Positions 53,101 to 64,000 of a stretch of 64,000 nucleotides of DNA are shown piece by piece. Each line of letters starts with the position of its first letter. Within the stretch, counting starts at the first letter, position 1. The position numbers and the translations under genes are program-made. Source of the DNA: Dendrophyllia cribrosa (Eukaryota; Cnidaria; Anthozoa; Scleractinia; Dendrophylliidae); NCBI GenBank assembly GCA_024195265.1, contig JAJLRJ010000008.1, positions 25,951,432-26,015,431 of the forward strand. Direction: 5' to 3'. The notes under the pieces are model-generated. The model worked only from the letters and a program-made list of their open reading frames with translations. It made no database searches and was not told where the DNA came from.

Positions 53101-56100
53101 TTTGAAGTTGAGACATTCTCGTTCCCAGTCGCTTGTCACACAGGATAACGTCAATTGGAACTTTGTCACAGTTTTGTTACTAGGCAACTGCAGGACACTA
53201 ACCCGATATAATTATATAAAGGCAACCTGAGATTCCACTGCCCCAAAGCAATCTACGCGAGACAAATTCATAAACCTCTCTTTGCGATTTTATTGTTTTA
53301 CAGTATTATGTAATCTCTCATAAAAATACAGTTCATGTTGAAGCTTTTTCTTCGACCACTCTTGGAGGCAACCAGCTCCATTCAGCAACCACCCTCACAA
53401 GAACAGAAAATTCTCATTTAAAACTCAGTATTTAAAAGCTCCTGCAAGTGACCTGGGGCCGTTCTCGAAAGGCCCGGAAAGCTGTTTTATTTTCATTGAA
53501 AATCGAGGTTTTCAAAAGTTTTGCAGATAATACGATAAAACCATCAGTTAGCAAAACAAAATCGACCGGTTTGTTCGCTAGGACCCGTGCTTTTATTCTT
53601 TAGATTTTGATTTCAATATTTGGCTTTGGGCCCGAAAAGTTACCGGGATTTTCGAGAAATGGGCCCCAGCTCTTACTAGCTGTAATCAAGTTTTCCAAAT
53701 CCTGAAGGTGGTCACTTATGGGATGTATTATTAACCAACTCATTTTTAAAAGCCAATGGGTCTAAGCATAAGTTGGAGGGAAGGGGTCAATTGCATTCAG
53801 GGCAGCCATTTAAATTCATTGTTAGAAGGGCCACGATTAAGGCGAGTACAGACAATGTACCGGTACCTGAAATATGACATTCTTTTTGCCTTCAGAAATA
53901 TCAGGTGCAATCTCAGCAATGCATCGCAGAAGCCCTACATAGGATGGGAAGCTCTCCTCTCTTGAGTTGCTACTGAAAGGGTTGACAATGTAAACAACAA
54001 CAGTGGGTGGTTCATCACTGTTTTGCTCATTTTCATCATCCCCAAATGCTGATGGTGCTTGCTCTGAATTTGGGGTACCAGCACTGAAATGATAGAATAA
54101 ATTCTTGAGAAAACAAAACAAAACAAAAAACTCATCTAGACAGATAAAGAACTTAGGAATTCAGTATAGAAGAATTCATATGAATTTATACTTTTAATAC
54201 ATTTTATAAGATTTTGCTAGATAAATATTTTACACAAAGTTAGTAAACACTTGCAAGATGGATATTCACCTTAAAATTTTATAATATATAATTATATAGA
54301 CTTAGATTTTATTAATATTGATTGGATTTTTTGTTAAGTGATCTGAAAAAAGGATGACCTCAAGATCTACCTTTTTAAAATATTTGTACTCCATTATTTG
54401 AATAAAGTATTCTTAGGTATAAAATTATTAAATGCCCCAAAAGTGCCTAAGATTGTCTCCAAAACCCATACAAACTGACTTGGGAAACATCTTTTTTTTA
54501 CTTGTTGTAACAGTGTAGGAAAAAATTGAGAAATCAAAGGCTCCTAGGAGCCAACTTTGGATACGAAACAACCGTTGGATACTCCCCTCTCATATGCATT
54601 TTGCTCCACCGACTCCCCACCCCTGCTGCATCCAACTCCCCACCCTCCCCTCCCTCCCCATGAAGAAAGCAGGTGACCATTACCTATCGCATCTAGAATA
54701 GGCAAAATAATTATATGTGTAAGCCTTATGCACTGGTCCGAGGAATAACCAAGAAAAGTTTACACCTGATGGAAGGAAGGAATGAAAAATAATTTTCATA
54801 TTTGTCCCTGTCTACTTTAATAACTTGTCTAACATTTCACATATCCACGACTTAAAAATGAATCCAACTATAGCTGTACCTGTTTCCAGTCGTTCTGAGC
54901 CCGCTGTCTACTCCCGTGCTGTCCATCCCATACTTGGATGTCAATTTATCATCTGATTTGTTTTCCTTTTCTGAATCCAACAATAGTCTGTCTAAAAACA
55001 GAGTAGCCAGATATGGTCCTAGTAAAGAAATAATATATGAATGTGTTTATTATCAATTAGAAAGTAATAGCTCTATTTCTTTAATTAATCTCCATTATCA
55101 ATGCTTACACTGTAACACAATTCCACCAGTAAAGCATTCCACACTGAAAATGGTAAGTAATGTTTACTACATGAGCAGGAGTGTTGTATCGGCCTATACA
55201 ATCACGAGCCAAAGGCGAGTCAACGTGTAGTGCCAATACAACACGGATGCGAATGTAGTAAACAACTTGTGAAATTCACATGTAAATTAGATACAACCAC
55301 TCGTGAGTTGGATCTGGAATGCAAATTAGATACAACCACTCATGAGTTGGATCAAAATTTTATCGGCCTATACAGGGTAATCATGTGATTGGAATGGCTC
55401 ATTTATATTTCTTAGTACCCTTATGAATTATTAATGAATTTTACAATGAAAATATGACCACTATTGAACCACCTTGCACAACAAATCTTTAATTATTAGT
55501 TAATTTGCCAGAACTTTCCAGTTCCTACACAAAAATCACTGCCCTGGAAAAAAACAAAACATCCAAGACTTTCCAGTGATATGAGAGTGTTAAACGGTTG
55601 GGATTTGCATGTAACAGAAAAAAGAAATCACAACTGTACAACACTTATTAATGACATGATATTGTTTTGACTTACCCAGTTGATGTTTAAAAGCTTGAAC
55701 ATAGAGTTTAAGCTTTGCTCCATCAGGGGAACAACCTAAAACACATGTATACTTTGATTACAAAAATCATATTCACAATACACTTTGACAATTATATGTA
55801 CACAATACTACATTCACAGTAGCATAGATAAACATAAAATAACAGCTCTGTACAACCCAAGTCAATTATAACTCAGTTTTCGCTCTAAAATTCAATCTTA
55901 ATGTCCCTTTTACGACATACTATGGTCTGGTTAAAGCAATTCCAAATGAGTGGAAAGCCAATTTTAAAAGCCCAACTCCGAATTTTGAACACAATACACC
56001 AGTCAACACCCAGACAACTAGATATATTTACTCCTCTCTTTTAAAAGCTGTTTTCGTTCCTCCCACCGCTGAAACCAAAATTCTTCGCCACGGGTTCACA

Positions 56101-58435
56101 AAAAAGACCATCCAGAAAGTTTATCTCATGCCATTCGCCGTCACAAACGAAGTAAAAATAATCATGTTTCAACACAAAGTAATTCAAAACATACTCCCAA
56201 CCCGCGTCTCACTTCATCGAGACGGCCTCCTAGAAAACCCTATATGCAACTTATGCAATGCCAAGAAACAAACTCTAGATCACCTGCTAATAAACTGCGC
56301 TCTCACAATCGATTTTTGGACCCTGTTTCAAAACTGGTGGTACCAAAAAACATGTGAAATAATAACGTTAACTACAAGCCATATACTTTACGGCTGGCAT
56401 GATAGAACAAAGCATTGGCAAACACTAAACTATTGTCTATTAATTGCCAAATATTGTATCTTTTGCACAAGCCTTCGCGGAAACGTCTTAGATTTCGAAT
56501 GTTTTATACTGAGTGTTCAAGAAAAACTTAAAATTCTTAAAGAAATAGCGACTACAAAAAAAGCACTTCCGAAGTATTATCGCACCTGGGCACCACTACT
56601 CTAGTTTTTTACTTTACTTTTGTACATTTTTTTTCTCTTTTTTTTTTTTCTCGTATGTGTAAACTACGTAACTGCTACTGACACTGTAATAGTTAAATAT
56701 CTTTGTAATAGCAAAATATCTGTGTATATTTCTGTTATTTTTGTTATTTGTTATTGGTTTCTTTAATAAAACTGTTATGAATTAAAAAAAAAAAAAATTA
56801 TAACTCAGTTACCTTGATTTGTGAACCACTCATCCACAGGTTCTTTTGCAAGCTTCATTGACTTTTGCCCAATCCGCAGAATCCCATCTCTAAGCACCTT
56901 GGTGATGGCAACATGCTGGCCAAGACGACAAGTCTACGAAATAAGAAAAAGGGATCACAGTGGAACATTGAATAAATGTCAAGAGTGGTGCATCAAACAA
57001 GGAAACTGTGGTCAGTGGTCATTAGTGCATGGGAAAGTCCAAGAAACACCACCAGATAACCTAGGTGGGATTCTTAAGTTCCTTGTTATGTTCAGTTTGG
57101 AGAATGTTATCAACTTTCCCAGAACCCAACTTCTATGATAAGAGTATTATTCATACCTCATAAACTGCACTGAACTCTTTGAAGAACATCTTTACATTGT
57201 TCAGCACCAAATCGTTTTCTGGTGCTACGACAATGTACCCCACATCACGTTGACAAGAGTATGGTTCAAGCAACAGCTTCTCCTGCATTGAAAAGAAAGC
57301 ACAAAACTGTTAAGTTAACATCTCTGAAAAGAAAAATGCAGTTTGTATGTTTTTTATTTGCCCCACAAAGTTCTGTTAATATGTTAGGTGTTAATGTTAA
57401 TGTTTTAAGGTGGAGAAATGGCCAGTATCCATGACACTTGTTTGTTATTTGGAAACAAGCTATTTGATAATACAGTGCCCAAACAAATTATCACTCCTAA
57501 ATTTAAAAGCACCATACATCTCAATTGAAAGGGACCCCAAAGGCTTCTAACTATGAAATCTGGAGTATCAGACACTTAGCTGTGTGCAAAAATTAAGTTT
57601 TATAGTCGCCCTAAGAAAAAAGGTTTGTAGCCTGAGGCCTCCGGGCACTGTCAAAACACAGCCCTAGTCCTTAAAACGCACCCAGAATTGAAGGGCAATA
57701 GGAGAAAGGGACATCCAATCTCCACTGTATCCTACTGTCACTGAAGGAATGGGCTGTGCACGCGGCATCTCCTCGTTACCTACAGGACAAGAGCACAGTG
57801 AGTTTAAAATCATGCATATAAGGTGGAAAGACTCAGTCAAAAGTTGTTTTTTTTTCCATCACTTTTTAATGGGTTCTCATCATTTGTACATTACTGTTGA
57901 GTTTAATTGATTCTAATGATGTTTCCTTTAACCTTTACAAGTGTGGTTTTCCGCTGACTGAGGAACGAAAGAAGCGGAAAACGTTTTTCTCACACACGGC
58001 TGGGAGTCTGGGTTCTATTTTTTTTTTTTGTGTGTGTACACACAAAATAATTTATTCAGTTATGAAGTGACAATATTTGATGATTATTAGCGTTAGATAT
58101 AATACCCTGCAAACCCGGCAAGCCCGCGATAAATTACATCAACATTTTTTGTTTCACCGTTTAACAAAAACCATCATGGGTTAATCAACACCGTGCTACA
58201 TTATTATTATTATTATTACACAAGAAACAGTAATGTTACATTACAAAAAAAAAAAGGAATCACAAAAACATTACAAACCATGACATAATTTATTACGTGT
58301 AACACTAAGCTTACTTCCATATATTTCACAATATTTCTATATTCTTACTGTAAATTAAATACTATAACTACTTATTACAGCATTTACTTTAAAACTTTAA
58401 ACTAAATTTAGCCTGGAAGTAAAGCAAAACAAAGA

Positions 58436-58467
<32 letters not shown>

Positions 58468-61400
58468 AGAAGTTATACACATTTTTGAGTGAGCTTACAT
58501 GAAGTGTAATCTCACTCTATGTCATGGGAAGTGTCCGTAAGTCCGTGGTAGTCCAATCTTCGGGTTGTCTTCGGTATCACGGCGCCTGGTCTCGAACAGA
58601 TATTGTTTATTTCCGTACGAACGATGAGAGCACGAACACGCGAATATGAGCGAGGTTGAACACGAAGTGCTGCGAACTGATCCCGGATCATCCCGGATAA
58701 CGAACGACGTATTTTCGATATCAAAAACACGGAACGTGGAAGCAACCACGTTTTTTCACCGTTGGAGAAAGAGAGGTAAGAGACTCGAATTTTACGATGT
58801 TTTCGTGTTATATTGCACCAGTAATCAGGCACAGCATTCAAGCAATGTGTCTATTGTTTTCACGTAAAGAGTTTTTCAGATGTTTTGAAGGTGTAGACAA
58901 AATCTTCGCCAACAAAAGGTTCCCTAAATCACCGAGATGTAGTTTTAAAGACAGCTGTGATGGCCGCCGAGTGACTTGTGCAGTCCAGCATTGCGAATTG
59001 CTCCATTTACAACATCTGACAATCCATAACCCTGTCTCAGGGTCATATAATTCCCTTCTGGGAACAAAATATTTCCTTCGGGAAACGATGAATTCTCTTC
59101 GGAGAACAAATAATGTCTTTAGAGACACAAATCTGGGTTAAGTGCAGTTACACTAAAACGTTGAAAAGTTATTGTTTGAAAACGTTGATGTTACTAAGTT
59201 TAAAATGTAAGTTAACTATACTTGTTACTGCTACCTACATTCCAAAAAAACTTGAGAATAAATGTTAATGTTTTACTGTTATTGTTGGCAATGCCGAATC
59301 GATACTGTATGCAAACAGCTACATGCTATAAGCACCAACCGGGGCTCAATTTCATAAAACTTTTACAGCTGTAATTTACAAGTGTAGTTATTGTTTCAGA
59401 CCTCTGAAACAATAGCTACAAGCGTAAAAGTTTTATTAAATTGGTCTTTAAATTTATATATTTTGATTAAAAGATAACATTGCCTACCTTGAGTAAAATG
59501 GTGTCAATCTTTACTGTCAGTATGGGGTTTTACCACTCCTTACATGTGAAACCCTACCACATTTGTTTGTCAGACACTGTTTCAAATAAACACCTATTTC
59601 AAATAGGCACCCATCCTTGTGTAAATCCATGTGCGGTAGATCTAGAATTTTGTTCATGTTCACAGTTACAGTACTTCCTCTATTAAGTGGTCATTTCTCA
59701 AAAACCCAAAATATGTATTCACCAGTCCTTTACTGGAAATGGTTCTCAAGGTCCTGAGGGTTTCAGCTTAACAGAGGGACTGCTGTATATGATTTACATT
59801 TTTTTTTTCAGAAATTTGCTTATATGATAACTTTGATGATCTGACAATGATGATAACTCGGTCCTTGTAGTGACATGACATGGCGTGACAAAAACGATAC
59901 CAAATTAACGAACGATCTTCCAGTCCAACAAAACAAAAAATCATCCTCGACAAACCAAGATACTTTTCCAATACAGAAGCTCTTGAGACGTTAAGTTGCA
60001 AGCCACAATGGTGCTAGGTGGACATGTGTTTTTATCACATCTATTGGACTTGGAACACTTGCACCAGTTATACAGTCAATGAACCATTTTTTAAGTTGTG
60101 CTTCTATACCTGTGACAGTACCACATTATATTGTTCAATAGTTTTTATGAAAAATCAGAGGCAGACAGCCTATGGTGTATTTCTCATTTAGCTTAATATC
60201 TTTGACAGTAACATTTTCGACATCACAAATTCCGTCTCTAGATATTTCCGTGCAAATTTTCATCGTAAGCTCACTCATGTACGCATTGCGGACCTATTTT
60301 TTTCATTTCTTAGGGGACTGGCATCAAGTTCACAGGGGACTACAAGAAAGACTTAAAAGGCTCCCATTTCTTCCGGTTAATAATGTCGGCTTTGTTTTCA
60401 ATTTCATTGATATGTTTCATATAGTGTAAAAAATCATCAAGTTTTGGTGGACATTCTTTCATTTTACACAGCCAAATGTAGTATTTAGCAAGCAGGCAGC
60501 AAAAGTTTATTTGAAGGTTGTATTTTGAGCTATCTGGTTTTAAGCCCAGTGCTGTACCCATTTGTATTAGCGTTTCTTTTTCAATTATTTTACATGACTG
60601 AAGCCATAAGGAAATGCTGACCCAGAAGGACTGAGTTTTGGGGCATTCCCAGAATAGATGTACCAGTTTTTCTGTCTCTTCTTGGCAGAAGATACATTTT
60701 TCGCTATCAACGAGTCCGTTTTTTTTTTCCAGAAAGTTGTTAGTCGATATTCTTCTGTGTAAGAAGAGTCTGGGTTCTAGTGTGTGGGGTTTTAGGTCAT
60801 GTGGTTTGTGCAAAGTACAGTTGTTTGTTGCCATTCGTCACTCGCCATTGCCTGACCTGCCCCGCCCACCCACCCCTAGTTAAGTGATTTTCAAGTTCAC
60901 TTAAGTTGTAATGTACTTTTATCTGCTAAGTTTTCTGGTCTTGTTTCCTTTGAGCCAGTTTTTGGCAAAATTGTAACGTAATATTAGTGGTTGTGTTAAT
61001 AAAGGTCAGGCTGTGTGTTTCAGCTTGGCATGGCTCCCAGTTGTGTGTGAGAAAACCAAGATATCCCAAATTATATTTTGTAGAATATCACAAAACCAAA
61101 AAAAAAACAATGGCAAAAACACAGCTAAAGAGCTTTCAGTTGATGGGCAAAACCCTAGCACTTCATCCAGACTAACATGACAGGATCCTCACTTACATTT
61201 GACTTAGGCAGCAAAATAGTTAAAAAGTACAATGATGCAGAATAAGCACATTTTAGAGCCAATCGATAACAAATTGGACCTATGAGGGAACAACATCTAG
61301 TTGGAATAATAATGATAATCGAAATGTACCAATAGCAGCGAACGAACATGCTACATACAGCAATACATAAACAATCTACCTCGTGGCCCAATGAAGACTG

Positions 61401-63757
61401 GCAGTAATAGCAGTGGAAACGTCACGATCAGCACCTCAAAGTGACTCCATCGTGAGACAAATAGATAAATGTTCATCTACAATACTGCACTTGCCAAATA
61501 CGACGCTTACTTGTTCAATCAAATATTAAAAATACATGTACAATTACCAATCAAATGTCAAAACTTACCTTTAGTTGCCAGATGGTGAAGTTGTTTCCAA
61601 GACAAGGGCCCTTGTACAACAGTTCCATTGGGCTGCTCCCATGTTTTTCTACTTGTTGATTTTTGCAGAGCATCCTGCATCAGCTGACGAAGACAATTAA
61701 GAGCACTGACTGCCGCAGGTTGGGGAACACTCTGCAGAAAGCCACTCTCTGCTGAACCTTTGAAGAAATGTTTCTGATCAATACAGAACTCCTTCCCATT
61801 CTAATAGGGAAGATGACTTAGTGAGAGAAACAGAAATTACAGAGTGTTTATATGACACATCGATAAAGGGTTGGGAATTACTGTTCGCCTGCTTGCCAAA
61901 TGAGAATAATTATAACTCCTTCCGGCAAGTACAAATCATACACTTTCGAGTTAAAATAATTACTCTTTTGGGTAACGAACAACTATCTGCATAATGCAAT
62001 TCAAAGCGGACAGACCTCAAATACAATGTGGCTACTAACTGGCAAGTGCTCTAAGAATTAAGTTTCCAAACAACTCAGATACATTAAGTTTGCGCCAAAG
62101 GCATGGAGCTAAGGCTTGAAGTCTATTGTTCTTGTTTACTAAAGCATTGCGGTAGTCAGGCCGAATTATGGTAAAGTTTAAAATGAGGTAAAATATAAAA
62201 ACACATAAAATACTGATACAATCTAAAAGTTATAAAGTACAGTTATAACTACAACAACGCAGTCAATTACAACTCAGTCAATAAGCACTTGCTGTAGCAT
62301 GAATATCAATAATATTTATACTGGCAGCTCACCTTTGTTTTGTGATGACACACAAGAAACTTGCTTCATGATCCCTTGGCTTTTATACATAAGCTGAAAC
62401 TTCAGGTTGGAACAAGAAAATGGTGACGAACACTGGCTCACAATCTCTTCCAGCAAACAGAAGGGAACTTGTGATGGTACAACTGTTGTTGATGAACCAC
62501 GTCTTTTTACAGAGAGCGATGTTGTGCATTCTTTCTTGGCTTCCAGCACAGGTTTGAAAACACCTTCCTTTTTCAGTGGCTTTGCGTTTTCTGAAGACCT
62601 ATCATAAACATCGTCAAGAAACAATCCTGTTCCGGCAGTAAATTTCATACCCTCCAGAGGACCAAATCCACAAACACATCTGTCTAAGTCTTTGCCTTTC
62701 TTTATCATTCCTTTAGTTCTTGTACCTTCTGAGGGCTTTGAACATGAACAGAGACTTACACTATCATAACACTTGTCACTGAAGTAGTTCACCCAAGAGT
62801 CTGATATTGTCAGAACCTTCAATAAGGAATTCACCTCCGGAAGAGGAGTTTGAAACAAGGGTTTTACAACAAAGCTGCCTCCTTGAAAAGCTTTAGGAAA
62901 CTGTGATGCCATTGAGAATGATGACACCGATGATGCTGGAGAGGCAGGAGACATAGCCGCAGATGTCAAATGTTTTACATCACTGCTTACACTTGGAGGA
63001 TGGGTGTACATGCACCCCACTGCTGGTGAAGGAGTGGCAACGGCAATGTCACAATTGAGAACATCAGGGCCACTGTGGAGAAAATTATTGAAGAACAAAA
63101 TTAAACAATTGGCATTGTGTGTGAAATACGATCAACCCTTTCAAAATTTAGTTTTATTGAAGTCCAAAATTAGAAAAGTAACTGATCCAAATCTGGACAT
63201 TTTGTGCAGTAAAACAAAGGGCTGATTCACACTTGAGACAGAAGCGACAAAAGTGGAACTGAAATCAGAAGAAGGTTATGATCTAGTGGGAATCACTACA
63301 TTGTAAGCGATGGGATCATAAATTGAATCAGAAGAAAAACTTTCTAATCCCTCCAATTTTGATTCTGTCAGGTTCATGATTCCAATTAAAACTCTGTTTT
63401 TAAATTTCCATTACAAGGCTTCTGTCTTAAATGCTTTGGACTCCAGTTTATACTTGTTCAGACTTCCATCACTAGTATAAACCAGCCCTTACAGCACCAT
63501 GAGTGTTCAGCTCTGTAGCTTTCATATGAGAACAAAGGCACAACTGACACTTAGGGTTTCCTTCACAGATCTACAGGTTCAAATTAGATTACATTACTCA
63601 AGCTTTGACTCTAGGAGTGAAAGGGTTTATAAACTAGAATACAGTAGTTGGGCACGAAAACAACTAGCACTTCAAGGAAGCAACAAGGAAGCAACTGCTT
63701 TGTAACTGACCTCTCCAGTGCAGTGACTGACAAGGGCCATGACTTCTGTGATGCCTG
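47942..63757 (-). CDS. MED13: Mediator complex subunit 13 (5' part outside the window)
   Basis: MED13 is the large subunit that tethers the CDK8/cyclin C/MED12 kinase module to core Mediator and so blocks RNA polymerase II engagement; it acts in the nucleus. Exons read: 63711-63757, 62333-63072, 61569-61800, 57682-57779, 57157-57282, 56813-56933, 55676-55735, 54880-54991, 53867-54083, 52569-52772, 51837-52221, 51537-51703, 49531-50168, 48877-48977, 47942-48086 (TAA 47942-47944). Most phases match across junctions. Diagnostic segments in order: a Cys-rich CSCS...CVCGFG block, [75 protein letters not shown]...[13 protein letters not shown], and a final [11 protein letters not shown]...RRSCLPVH. 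All follow the order of animal MED13. The 62333/61800 junction differs in phase, so one small exon may be missed. Paralogues MED13 and MED13L exist in vertebrates; an invertebrate normally has one gene. Confidence 0.95.
48361..48773. mobile_element. Fold-back element in a MED13 intron
   Basis: TGGAGCATAACCATTCTATG pairs with CAAATGGTTATGCTCC; long arms of about 140 bp include CAAATGAGCTGAATTTT / CAGCTCATTTGGACA and AACCACAGCCCTGTATTTTT / ATACAGGGCTGTGGTT. It lies about 100 bp from the exon 48877-48977. Confidence 0.85.
49104..49318. mobile_element. TTAA-type MITE relative with ~105-bp monomer
   Basis: AACCCAAGAGTGCCAAAAATC, the central monomer GTTTCATTTGAATGGTCACA, and GACTCTGAGAATAAAGGGTT. 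Confidence 0.7.
50592..51061. mobile_element. Longer TTAA-type element in a MED13 intron
   Basis: TTAACCCTTTACTCCCTAAG at the left and CTTAGGGAGTGAAGGGTT at the right, 470 bp, sharing only the termini with the short family members. Confidence 0.65.
51058..51480. repeat. Dispersed ~400-bp repeat, copy without the nested MITE
   Basis: Homologous to 32128-32710 and gives the empty site for 32189-32397. Confidence 0.8.
51537..52772 (-). CDS. MED13: MED13 exons: PIWI-like core
   Basis: Exons 52569-52772 (68 codons: [27 protein letters not shown]), 51837-52221 ([51 protein letters not shown]) and 51537-51703 ([15 protein letters not shown]). These are the most conserved parts of MED13 and fix the gene's identity. 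Confidence 0.95.
52300..52510. repeat. Dispersed ~105-bp monomer, tandem pair, in a MED13 intron
   Basis: CATTCAAATGAAAGCTACCA and CATTCAAATGAAAGCTGGTT with GTGTCTGTGGATGAAATCG between. It occupies nearly the whole 346-bp intron between 52569 and 52221. Confidence 0.75.
53000..53275. repeat. Dispersed repeat matching 37190-38945, uninterrupted
   Basis: Contains CTGGAGAGGTTGGGTTGCAT, GAAGTTGAGACATTCTCGTT and CACTGCCCCAAAGCAATC in the order expected for the complement of the 37190 copy. Confidence 0.8.
53453..53669. mobile_element. Fold-back MITE in a MED13 intron
   Basis: CTGGGGCCGTTCTCGAAAGG pairs with TTTCGAGAAATGGGCCCCAG; ends with GGGGCCGTTCTCGAAA are common in invertebrate MITEs. Confidence 0.85.
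53867..55735 (-). CDS. MED13: MED13 exons: loop and start of the PIWI-like region
   Basis: Exons 55676-55735 ([15 protein letters not shown]), 54880-54991 (an acidic and polar loop, [10 protein letters not shown]) and 53867-54083 ([13 protein letters not shown] then [13 protein letters not shown]). The phases 1, 1, 2 and 2 match through the series. The second exon is the poorly conserved, disordered loop that is far longer in vertebrates. Confidence 0.92.
54530..54690. repeat. Pyrimidine-rich dispersed repeat, uninterrupted copy
   Basis: AAAGGCTCCTAGGAGCCAAC then ATCCAACTCCCCACCCTCCC; the empty-site reference for 27548-27953. Confidence 0.8.
55260..55350. repeat. Short direct duplication
   Basis: AAATTAGATACAACCACTCG/A then TGAGTTGGATC occurs twice, 42 bp apart. 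Confidence 0.75.
55879..56795 (+). mobile_element. 5'-truncated LINE with poly(A) and target duplication, antisense in MED13
   Basis: About 917 bp of the 3' end of a LINE. It encodes the ORF2 C-terminus from about 56128 to 56604 ([34 protein letters not shown], and a conserved HILYGW and LLIAKYCIF), with an unbroken frame and stop, then an A tail of 13 or so. The 15-bp target duplication AATTATAACTCAGTT is at 55864-55878 and 56796-56810. The near-perfect duplication and open frame suggest a young insertion. Confidence 0.92.
56813..61800 (-). CDS. MED13: MED13 exons: MID-domain region
   Basis: Exons 61569-61800, 57682-57779, 57157-57282 and 56813-56933. They encode [38 protein letters not shown], the 42-codon [19 protein letters not shown] exon, and [16 protein letters not shown]. 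By family knowledge this is the start of the Argonaute-like MedPIWI region. The 3.8-kb intron between the first two holds a LINE remnant, and the donor at 56813 is abutted by another LINE. Confidence 0.92.
59347..59443. mobile_element. Small fold-back element
   Basis: AATTTCATAAAACTTTTAC pairs with GTAAAAGTTTTATTAAATT; inner arms TTGTTTCAGA / TCTGAAACAA. Confidence 0.8.
60310..60850 (-). pseudogene. LINE ORF2 C-terminal fragment in a MED13 intron (same orientation as the gene)
   Basis: The frame reads [20 protein letters not shown], then [19 protein letters not shown] (zinc-knuckle-like), then [20 protein letters not shown], stop at 60340. Followed by a short A-rich tail. Related to the LINE at 55879 but a different copy and strand; the frame is unbroken. 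Confidence 0.85.
62333..63757 (-). CDS. MED13: MED13 exons: Ser/Pro-rich linker and Cys-rich block
   Basis: Exon 63711-63757 joins 62333-63072 through AG+T. The 740-bp exon encodes a low-complexity Ser/Pro region ([17 protein letters not shown]), then [11 protein letters not shown] and [14 protein letters not shown] followed by GLFLDDVYD, matching the conserved Cys-rich segment before the MID/PIWI-like half of MED13. The donor CAAAG|GTGAGC is strong. No further upstream exon is certain before the window end. Confidence 0.92.
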
Positions 63758-63899
63758 CTATAAAATGAGCAAAGAAAAATGTCAGTTCTTAGAGACACTT
63801 TGAAAAGCCTAAAATCACATTGGCATCTACGAAAGCCTAATAATAATGGACCACATTTGTTAAAAGGTACTAATACTATTACACTGAAACTGTTAATTT

Positions 63900-64000
63900 A
63901 TGTCTTTGGCCACTGACGACTTCAGCTTGGTCTCCAGCTGTGGGTGTCTTAATGTGCCCACCGTCAGGTGGGGAGAATCTCTGGTGCATCAAGACACCCA
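63900..64000. repeat. Inverted repeat at the window end
   Basis: TGGGTGTCTTAATGTGCCCACC pairs in part with GGTGCATCAAGACACCCA. It is probably the edge of another fold-back element that continues beyond the window. Confidence 0.6.

Larger units (their letters stand above)
57783..61568. other. Large MED13 intron
   Basis: No exon found. It holds a hairpin near 57945-57995 (TTTTCCGCTGACTGAGGAAC with GCGGAAAACG), ATT and AAG simple repeats (58199-58217, 58440-58466), an unassigned CpG-richer block 58490-58850, a fold-back at 59347-59443 and the LINE remnant at 60310-60850. Confidence 0.6.

Noticed and set aside
63860..64000. Possible further MED13 exon at the window end (QRFSPPDGGHIKTP)
   Set aside because: It overlaps an inverted repeat, lacks a usable donor and cannot be joined in phase; more likely the edge of a mobile element.

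Overview
This is a stretch of animal nuclear DNA. Exons are short, introns have consensus GT-AG sites, the sequence is AT-rich, and mobile-element debris is dense. The repeat style (many fold-back MITEs, G-tract elements, degenerate LINEs, a tRNA-derived SINE) and the invertebrate-like gene sequences suggest a cnidarian, probably an anthozoan or coral. That assignment is inference; no barcode sequence is present.

Layout. (1) About 94-39771, minus strand: one gene of at least 26 exons over nearly 40 kb, encoding a protein of about 1,000 residues that I do not recognise. Exon phases chain cleanly over most of its length, which supports one real gene; a few junctions are unresolved. (2) 39815-43528, plus strand: a complete three-exon flavin-containing monooxygenase (FMO), head to head with gene 1. 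(3) 43529-47941: intergenic, mostly repeats and simple sequence. (4) 47942-63757, minus strand, continuing past the window: the middle and complete C-terminus of Mediator subunit 13 (MED13), in 15 visible exons. I see no tRNA, rRNA or CRISPR gene.

The three genes share no obvious pathway. FMO is an ER-bound xenobiotic or metabolite oxygenase. MED13 links the CDK8 kinase module to core Mediator. The unknown gene has no visible signal peptide or membrane segment in the exons read.

Most of the rest is mobile DNA. It includes seven copies of a 286-bp palindromic MITE, more than ten other fold-back families, two pogo/Tigger-like elements with TA target duplications (one splitting a 76-bp minisatellite), a TTAA-flanked MITE group carrying a roughly 105-bp monomer, four LINE remnants, a SINE, and several minisatellites. 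The observations most worth following are: a tandem splice acceptor that would add 17 codons to the FMO NADPH-binding motif; a LINE whose target duplication stops 2 bp short of a MED13 splice donor; and a 933-bp giant hairpin built from AAAACTAAGAC motifs, whose flanks can be matched to a copy lacking it elsewhere in the window. I found no new enzymatic or defence-type system.
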